Source of the DNA: a virus
Virus record (IMG/VR): IMGVR_UViG_3300021142_000164
Location: 1 to 25,623 of that record
Reading direction: 5' to 3' (one strand)
DNA: 25,623 bases
In this document: piece by piece, positions 6,107 through 9,756 of the stretch
How the letters are laid out: every line of letters starts with the position of its first letter
How positions within the stretch are numbered: the stretch's first letter is position 1
The notes under the pieces: model-generated
Told to the model about the DNA's origin: nothing
The model's input: only the letters and a program-made list of their open reading frames with translations
The model's database searches: none
Translations under genes and position numbers: made by a program

Positions 6107-6304
6107 ATGAACAAGAATATTTCCGCGATTGTTTCCCATATTATGGGGATTGCTGAGACTACACCAGATGACCGTGAGTCTGTGAAACTTTCCAGACTTG
6201 CAAATCGTCTGATGCATCAGGGTGCGCCATTTGAGGCGCCTCTTACAACTTCAGAAATTGCAGATGTTATGTTTTATCTAAAAGGTTCTTCTGCTCCGTG
6301 CTAG
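6107..6304 (+). CDS. Unknown protein, 65 aa, downstream of AAA ATPase
   Basis: Starts one base after the ATPase stop with AAGGGGG upstream of the ATG. The product (MNKNISAIVSHIMGIAETTP ... VMFYLKGSSAPC) looks like a small all-helical protein. A frame extends upstream inside the ATPase gene, but the ATG at 6107 with its Shine-Dalgarno is clearly better. It forms a two-gene unit with the ATPase. No family is recognised. Confidence 0.75.
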   Translation: MNKNISAIVSHIMGIAETTPDDRESVKLSRLANRLMHQGAPFEAPLTTSEIADVMFYLKGSSAPC

Positions 6305-6389
6305 AAAGGTTTGGTAGATACAATGATGGCATTCACTATTACTACTTTCTTAAAGGATAATTGCTTTGACTTTGCTTTTGTGAGGTGTC

Positions 6390-6500
6390 ATGTTTGTTTC
6401 CAAGTATGGGGAAAAGTCAACGAAGGTGTTTTTGATCATAGAACAAGTCATATTTCAATTTGAAATATTTGATCAAGTTAGGGATGATCTGAGATGGTGA
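6390..6500 (+). CDS. Short repeat-family ORF ending DDLRW, possibly frameshifted remnant
   Basis: A 36-residue frame MFVSKYGEKSTKVF...EQV...FDQVRDDLRW. TGAGG lies close before the ATG. The C-terminal half has the family signature (E-Q-V, D-Q-V-R, DDLRW) and the stop overlaps the start of the next member (6494) through ATGGTGA. A second frame, 6323-6463, starting MMAFTITTFL, contains the related-looking FQVWGKVNEGVF and breaks off where the first frame picks up the family pattern. A one-base change near 6440 would join them into a 58-residue protein. This may therefore be a decayed or frameshifted copy. The function is unknown. Confidence 0.45.
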   Translation: MFVSKYGEKSTKVFLIIEQVIFQFEIFDQVRDDLRW

Positions 6501-6694
6501 AGAATAAGATTGGTAAAATCAGGTATCAGGTCTGGGATCAGGTCTATATTCAGGTCGGCGATCAGGTCTGGAGTCGGGCGGGGTATGGCGGGAGTCGGGT
6601 CAGATATCAGGTCAGTGATCAGGTCTGGAATCAGGTCAGTGATCAGGTCTGGGATCAAATATTTGATCAGGTCGAGGATGATCTAAAATGGTGA
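6494..6694 (+). CDS. x-Q-V-x tetrapeptide-repeat small protein ending DDLKW
   Basis: A 66-residue protein with N-terminus MVKNKIGKIRYQVWDQV, a body of 12-bp-encoded units [D/Y/N/S]-Q-V-[W/S/Y], a short glycine/arginine interruption (WSRAGYGGSRVR) and the end VEDDLKW. The start overlaps the last codons of the upstream ORF (ATGGTGA). The next micro-ORF (6688) starts in the same way inside its last codons. The shared ends and in-frame repeats support translation. No domain is recognised. From memory, similar tetrapeptide tracts (SQLW/DQVW type) occur inside DUF6745 proteins; the neighbour at 6770 is DUF6745-like. Confidence 0.65.
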   Translation: MVKNKIGKIRYQVWDQVYIQVGDQVWSRAGYGGSRVRYQVSDQVWNQVSDQVWDQIFDQVEDDLKW

Positions 6695-6723
6695 AGAAAA
6701 CCATTGACAATATCAGCAACTAA
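6688..6723 (+). CDS. 11-codon vestigial family member MVKKTIDNISN
   Basis: ATG overlaps the preceding stop through ATGGTGA and encodes only MVKKTIDNISN. This matches the family N-terminus MVK..ID, then stops. The repeat body and DLRW end are missing, so it is either a remnant or a re-initiation leader. The promoter of the DUF6745-like gene (TTGACA at 6704) lies inside it. Confidence 0.35.
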   Translation: MVKKTIDNISN

Positions 6724-6732
6724 TGGTATTAT
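6704..6732 (+). promoter_or_regulatory. Sigma70-type promoter for DUF6745-like gene
   Basis: TTGACA (6704-6709), 17-bp spacer, TATTAT (6727-6732), 37 bp before the ATG at 6770. Near-consensus. Confidence 0.85.
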
Positions 6733-6769
6733 ATCTTTATTGAAACACACTGTGAAAGGAACTTAAAAT

Positions 6770-7627
6770 ATGATTACGGAACTTACCAAGGAACAGCAGG
6801 ATCAGATGCCGATCTACCGTGACAAGTGGATTGACATTGGTCTCTCTACTGAGACGATTGATCGTGATGCTGCTGTTGCAGCATTGAATATGGCTTATCA
6901 GGCTGCAGATCTTGCTCCTCCCAAGACGGTTTTGTTTGCGTCTGGTCCCAAGGATATGGTTCGGGTATTTCGTGAGACTTTTCCCAACGCTACTTGGGAC
7001 GAATTCAATTCCAATATCATCTTCGGTGGTCACGAAGCTGACTGGGCTTCTTATATTGACTACTTCCAGGAAGTTGTTGGTCTTGACCTTAACAAGGCCA
7101 ATGGATTGATTGAACTTGCCAAGAGTTCGGGTTGGGTCTGGGTTTCACAGGATCTTGCCATTATTATGGATCGTCCTTCTCATATTCGTATGGATGAGAA
7201 CAATGTTCTTCATGCAGAGGATCGTCCAAGTGTTCTCTATCGTGATGGCTTTGCCGTTTATAGTTGGCATGGTCTTCGTGTTCCTCGTGAATGGATTATG
7301 GAAAAGGAAAAGCTCACTGCTCAGAAGGCCTTGAGTCAAGATAATATCGAGATGCGGCGTGCAGCATGTGAAATTGTTGGATGGAGCAAAATTCTTGAGG
7401 ATCTAAACTATTCTGTTGTTGAAAAGGACGAGGACGAACAGATCGGCACTCTCGTTGAGGTTGATTTGCCTGATGCCGGTAAGGAAAAGTTTTTGATGGT
7501 CAAGTGCGGGACTGGTCGTGATTTTGCAATCCCAGTACCTCCTGATATGAAGACTGCTTTAGAAGCCAATGCCTGGACTTTTGGTCTCAATCCGGAAGAT
7601 CTTCGTGAGCTCGAAGTTCGTACCTGA
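6770..7627 (+). CDS. DUF6745-like protein lacking internal repeats
   Basis: A 285-residue protein recognised by its family pattern: an N-terminal LTKEQQDQMPIYRDKW (residues 5-20) and IGLSTETIDRDAA, a DWASYIDYF element (91-99), GWVWV (121-125), then LHAEDRPSVLYRDGFAVY (147-164), WHGLRVP (166-172) and a closing FGLNPEDL. Many members, as I recall them, carry long SQLW/DQVW tetrapeptide tracts between the N-terminal helix region and the WASYIDYF element. Here that segment (about 60-90) is non-repetitive, while stand-alone repeat ORFs flank the gene on both sides. The biochemical function is unknown. It has its own promoter (6704-6732) and an AAGGAA ribosome site. Confidence 0.75.
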   Translation: MITELTKEQQDQMPIYRDKWIDIGLSTETIDRDAAVAALNMAYQAADLAPPKTVLFASGPKDMVRVFRETFPNATWDEFNSNIIFGGHEADWASYIDYFQEVVGLDLNKANGLIELAKSSGWVWVSQDLAIIMDRPSHIRMDENNVLHAEDRPSVLYRDGFAVYSWHGLRVPREWIMEKEKLTAQKALSQDNIEMRRAACEIVGWSKILEDLNYSVVEKDEDEQIGTLVEVDLPDAGKEKFLMVKCGTGRDFAIPVPPDMKTALEANAWTFGLNPEDLRELEVRT

Positions 7628-7790
7628 GACTGTAAAGGATCACATCTTTAAATCATGGGACTGTGGCCTCCTCATAAGTGATAGTGCCTATGAGGAGGTT
7701 ACTTCATTGAGAAATGATGTGATGATCAAAGTCTATTGGAATTTTAGTGGTGATCTTTTATGGGCAATGATGGATCAGTTGGAATTGTAA
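7569..7790 (+). CDS. Possible degenerate repeat-family ORF after DUF6745-like gene
   Basis: The open frame runs from an ATG inside the DUF6745-like gene. A more attractive start is TTG at 7707, eight bases after the strong Shine-Dalgarno GAGGAGG (7692-7698), giving 27 residues ending LLWAMMDQLEL. That end resembles the C-terminus of the ORF at 8190 (VMNKIWWDVTG, LLWEQI.IDLKW), so this may be a diverged family member without the DLRW end. The Shine-Dalgarno lies in one arm of a perfect 10-bp inverted repeat. Whether it is translated is uncertain. Confidence 0.35.
   Translation: MPGLLVSIRKIFVSSKFVPETVKDHIFKSWDCGLLISDSAYEEVTSLRNDVMIKVYWNFSGDLLWAMMDQLEL
7667..7698 (+). promoter_or_regulatory. 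Perfect hairpin burying a Shine-Dalgarno
   Basis: CCTCCTCATA (7667-7676) and TATGAGGAGG (7689-7698) are perfectly complementary around a 12-nt loop. The 3' arm holds the ribosome-binding sequence GAGGAGG. No U-tract follows, so it is not a classical terminator. A translational switch is plausible. Confidence 0.55.
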
Positions 7791-7987
7791 AGAGTGATAT
7801 TAACAAAGCCAAATGGCAAGTCCGGGATAAGCACTGGATTTATACGAATGAACTGATCATAAATCAGGTTTGGGATCAGGTCAGAAATCAGGTTTGGGAT
7901 CAGGTCAGAAATCAGGCCTATAATCAGGTCTGGTATCAGATCTTGGATCGGGGCTGGGATCAAATTGGAGATGATCTAAGATGGTGA
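7760..7987 (+). CDS. x-Q-V-x tetrapeptide-repeat small protein ending DDLRW
   Basis: A 75-residue protein. A non-repetitive head (MGNDGSVGIVKSDINKAKWQ) is followed by seven or so units of the type [N/D]-Q-[V/A]-[W/R/Y] and the end WDQIGDDLRW. The start lies inside the preceding frame (7569-7790), and its end overlaps the start of the next member by ATGGTGA. The body is encoded by recognisable 12-bp DNA repeats, aatcaggtttgg and variants. The head differs from the MVK..ID start of its relatives. No known domain. Confidence 0.65.
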   Translation: MGNDGSVGIVKSDINKAKWQVRDKHWIYTNELIINQVWDQVRNQVWDQVRNQAYNQVWYQILDRGWDQIGDDLRW

Positions 7988-8196
7988 AGAATAGTATTGA
8001 TAGCGTCAGGTATCAGGTCTGGGGTCCGGTCAGGTATCAGGTCTTGCATCAGGTCAGGGATCGGGTCTGGGGTCCGGTCAGGTATCAGGTCAGGGATCGC
8101 GTCTTGAATCAGGTCTTGCATCAGGTCAGGTATCAGGTCAGGGATCGCGTCTTGAATCAGGTTGAGGTTCAGATTAAAGATAATCTAAGATGGTGA
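7981..8196 (+). CDS. x-Q-V-x tetrapeptide-repeat small protein ending DNLRW
   Basis: A 71-residue member. It starts MVKNSIDSVRYQVW, continues with the most regular repeats of the cluster (units such as R-Y-Q-V, L-H-Q-V, R-D-R-V, L-N-Q-V), and ends VQIKDNLRW. Higher-order duplication is visible: the block VRYQVRDRVLNQVLHQ recurs in part as VRYQVRDRVLNQVE, showing recent in-frame expansion. Both ends are linked to neighbours by the ATGGTGA overlap. The pattern predicts either a regular helix/coil or a solenoid-like stack of aromatic and Val positions every four residues; which one cannot be told from sequence alone. Confidence 0.65.
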   Translation: MVKNSIDSVRYQVWGPVRYQVLHQVRDRVWGPVRYQVRDRVLNQVLHQVRYQVRDRVLNQVEVQIKDNLRW

Positions 8197-8360
8197 AAGA
8201 TAAGATTGATCGCACAATACTTCAAATTAATAATACATTTCATGATGAGTTCTCTGATTCCGTTATGAATAAAATTTGGTGGGATGTTACTGGACAAGAC
8301 GTATATCAAAATTCGAAATATCTTTTATGGGAGCAAATTAGAATTGATCTAAAATGGTAG
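8190..8360 (+). CDS. Small family member, non-repetitive, ending DLKW
   Basis: A 56-residue protein with the family N-terminus MVKDKIDRTILQI and C-terminus LLWEQIRIDLKW but almost no Q-V repeats between (it holds SVMNKIWWDVTGQDVYQ). Its ATG overlaps the stop of the upstream member, and its own end (ATGGTAG) overlaps the next start. Because both conserved ends survive without the repeat tract, it shows that the ends define the family and that the repeats are an expandable insert. Confidence 0.6.
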   Translation: MVKDKIDRTILQINNTFHDEFSDSVMNKIWWDVTGQDVYQNSKYLLWEQIRIDLKW

Positions 8361-8428
8361 AAAAAAACTATACTCGTCAAATTTGGAATCCTATTTGGAG
8401 TCAAGTTATAGAAGATTTGAGATGGTAA
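8354..8428 (+). CDS. 24-residue minimal family member ending DLRW
   Basis: The full frame is MVEKNYTRQIW followed by NPIWSQVIEDLRW. It is the shortest complete member: start MV[E/K], W-rich centre, one S-Q-V unit and terminal DLRW. The start overlaps the upstream stop within ATGGTAG. The chain ends here; the following ATG (8422) gives only five codons. The tmRNA promoter begins eight bases later. Confidence 0.5.
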   Translation: MVEKNYTRQIWNPIWSQVIEDLRW

Positions 8429-8435
8429 TTTTTTG

Positions 8436-8466
8436 TTGACAATACCATTTAAATGGTGTATAAATA
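8436..8466 (+). promoter_or_regulatory. Strong promoter for tmRNA/gp32, sigma70 plus late-type box
   Basis: TTGACA (8436-8441), 17-bp spacer, TATAAA (8459-8464). The -10 region extends to TATAAATA (8459-8466), the exact T4 late promoter octamer, so the site could serve host sigma70 early and the phage late sigma later. The expected start near 8471 fits the beginning of the tmRNA acceptor piece. Confidence 0.85.
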
Positions 8467-8478
8467 TAAATGTTGCTG

Positions 8479-8492
8479 TTGATTGCAATCAA
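8479..8492. repeat. Perfect 14-bp palindrome TTGATTGCAATCAA
   Basis: Lies 13-14 bp after the -10 box, at the start of the tmRNA acceptor transcript. It could be an operator or a small hairpin at the acceptor 5' end. Confidence 0.5.
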
Positions 8493-8673
8493 ATAGACTT
8501 GCTGAGACGGGAGTGCGACTCTCCCCACCTCCACCATAAGCACACGGTATGTCAGAACACTGGATGCAAGTCGTGTGTTTATGATGGGGGTGACTAGGTT
8601 CGATCAGCTGTGGTAAGGGTTGAGGTAGGCAATGAGTAAGACACGACTCACAATCAGTTCAAAAACTATAAAT

Positions 8674-8718
8674 GCCAACGATAATGTTGCATTTGAGGGA
8701 ACTGCCCTAGCGGCATAA
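8674..8718 (+). other. tmRNA tag reading frame ANDNVAFEGTALAA
   Basis: From GCC at 8674 the frame encodes ANDNVAFEGTALAA and stops at TAA 8716-8718. The ANDN start and terminal A-L-A-A are typical of proteobacterial degradation tags read by ClpXP. The middle, VAFEGT, differs from the FAEEFAV of common alphaproteobacterial tags. Confidence 0.9.
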
Positions 8719-8762
8719 CCTCATTGGGTATGGGTTCCACCTAGAAACAGAACGGGCCCAAT

Positions 8763-8787
8763 ATACTAACATACTAAAATATACTAA
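8763..8787 (+). promoter_or_regulatory. Three ATACTAA repeats in the gp32 leader
   Basis: ATACTAA occurs at 8763, 8771 and 8781 in an unstructured A/U-rich leader just before GAGG and the gp32 ATG. In T4, gp32 represses its own translation by cooperative binding to an unstructured A/U-rich leader beside a pseudoknot. This repeat is a candidate equivalent; that is inference. Confidence 0.45.
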
Positions 8788-8804
8788 TATATACGAGGTT
8801 ACAT

Positions 8805-9716
8805 ATGAATTCTTTTTCTGCACTAAAATCTTCTTCTAAGAGTTCCTTGGAGAAGTTGACACAAGAACTTTCAAAGCTAAATTCTGGTACTGAATCATCT
8901 AAGGATACTCGCTTCTGGTATCCCAATGTTGATAAGGCAGGTAATGGATTTGCTATGATCCGATTCCTACCTCCTTCTGCTAATGAAGATGTTCCATTCA
9001 TTCGTATGTTTGAACATGCTTTCAAAGGCCCAACTGGACTTTGGTATTTTGAAAATTCTCTAACTACTATCGGCAAGAATGATCCTGTCGGTGAATTGAA
9101 TTCCGTTCTTTGGAATCAATCATCTGATGAAAATTCACCTGGTCGTAAGCAGGCACGAGAACAAAAGCGTAAGCTAAGTTATATCTCAAACATTTATGTT
9201 ATCCAAGACTCTGCCAATCCAGAGAATAACGGAAAGGTTTTTCTCTTTAAGTATGGCAAGAAAATCTTTGATAAGCTAAATGAGGTCATGAATCCTCAGT
9301 TTGAAGATGAAAAGCCAATGAATCCTTTTGACTTCTGGGCTGGTGCTACATTCAAGCTCAAGATTCGGAATGTTGAAGGGTATCGCAATTATGATAAGTC
9401 AGAATTTGCAACACCTGGCCCTCTATTTGATGATGACGATGCTATGGAGAAGGTTTGGAATCAGCAACATTCTCTGCAAGCATTCCTTGACCCTAGCAAC
9501 TTCAAGAGTTATGAAGAACTCAAGAAGAAGCTTGATAAGGTTTTGGGACTTGATGATGCATCTAAGCTTACAAAGGCTCGGACAAAGACACCTGAGCCTG
9601 AGGATGATGAACTACCATGGACACCACCTAAGGTTGAACGTGCGGCAGTTCAGTCTTCTACGTCAGATGATGAAGATGATGACTTAGAATTCTTCAAACG
9701 TCTTTCAAAGGACTAA
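8805..9716 (+). CDS. gp32: gp32-like single-stranded DNA-binding protein
   Basis: A 303-residue homologue of T4 gp32, which coats ssDNA in replication, recombination and repair. A basic/Ser-rich N-terminus (cooperativity region) is followed by RFWYPNVDKAGNGFAMIRFL (about 37-56), FIRMFEHAFKGPTGLWYFEN (about 66-85) and the core F.FGKKIFDKL / PFDFWAGATFKLKI elements, ending in an acidic tail (DDEDDDLEFF) used in T4 for partner contacts. The T4 zinc ligands are largely missing: a His is kept, but the three Cys are absent, as in other zinc-less marine homologues. GAGG precedes the ATG. It shares the transcript start region with the tmRNA and is closed by the terminator at 9722-9747. Confidence 0.95.
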   Translation: MNSFSALKSSSKSSLEKLTQELSKLNSGTESSKDTRFWYPNVDKAGNGFAMIRFLPPSANEDVPFIRMFEHAFKGPTGLWYFENSLTTIGKNDPVGELNSVLWNQSSDENSPGRKQAREQKRKLSYISNIYVIQDSANPENNGKVFLFKYGKKIFDKLNEVMNPQFEDEKPMNPFDFWAGATFKLKIRNVEGYRNYDKSEFATPGPLFDDDDAMEKVWNQQHSLQAFLDPSNFKSYEELKKKLDKVLGLDDASKLTKARTKTPEPEDDELPWTPPKVERAAVQSSTSDDEDDDLEFFKRLSKD

Positions 9717-9721
9717 TAAAG

Positions 9722-9747
9722 AAAGCCCTGGGGAAACTCAGGGCTTT
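9722..9747. terminator. Bidirectional Rho-independent terminator
   Basis: GCCCTG (9725-9730) pairs with CAGGGC (9739-9744). The stem extends inward over two more pairs to a GAAA tetraloop (9733-9736) and outward as AAA/TTT. U-rich tracts follow on both strands. It separates convergent gp32 (plus) and the 662-residue late gene (minus). Confidence 0.92.
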
Positions 9748-9756
9748 TCTTTTATC

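Larger units (their letters stand above)
8470..8760 (+). ncRNA. ssrA: tmRNA, circularly permuted two-piece form
   Basis: tmRNA with trans-translation partners rescues stalled ribosomes and tags the nascent peptide. The gene is permuted. The acceptor piece comes first (about 8470-8536), with a T arm GGGAG/CTCCC (8509-8513, 8521-8525) around a 7-nt loop, then CACCTCC, A and an encoded CCA (8534-8536). An internal spacer follows (8537-8585) whose ends form a 10-bp stem (8537-8546 with 8572-8581). The coding piece starts GGGGGTG (8586-8592), pairing exactly with 8526-8532 and giving a G3-U70 wobble, the alanine identity element. TCAGC (8604-8608) can pair with GCTGA (8501-8505) as part of helix P2. 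The tag frame is at 8674-8718. The 3' boundary is approximate. Permuted two-piece tmRNA is known mainly from alphaproteobacteria and a few other lineages. Confidence 0.92.

Noticed and set aside
7667-7698. Rho-independent terminator after the DUF6745-like gene
   Set aside because: The stem is perfect but no U-tract follows; the 3' arm is a Shine-Dalgarno instead.
8501-8536. Ordinary tRNA gene ending in CCA
   Set aside because: No D arm, anticodon arm or 5' acceptor strand lies upstream. The matching 5' strand is downstream at 8586, and a tag frame follows, so it is the tmRNA acceptor piece.
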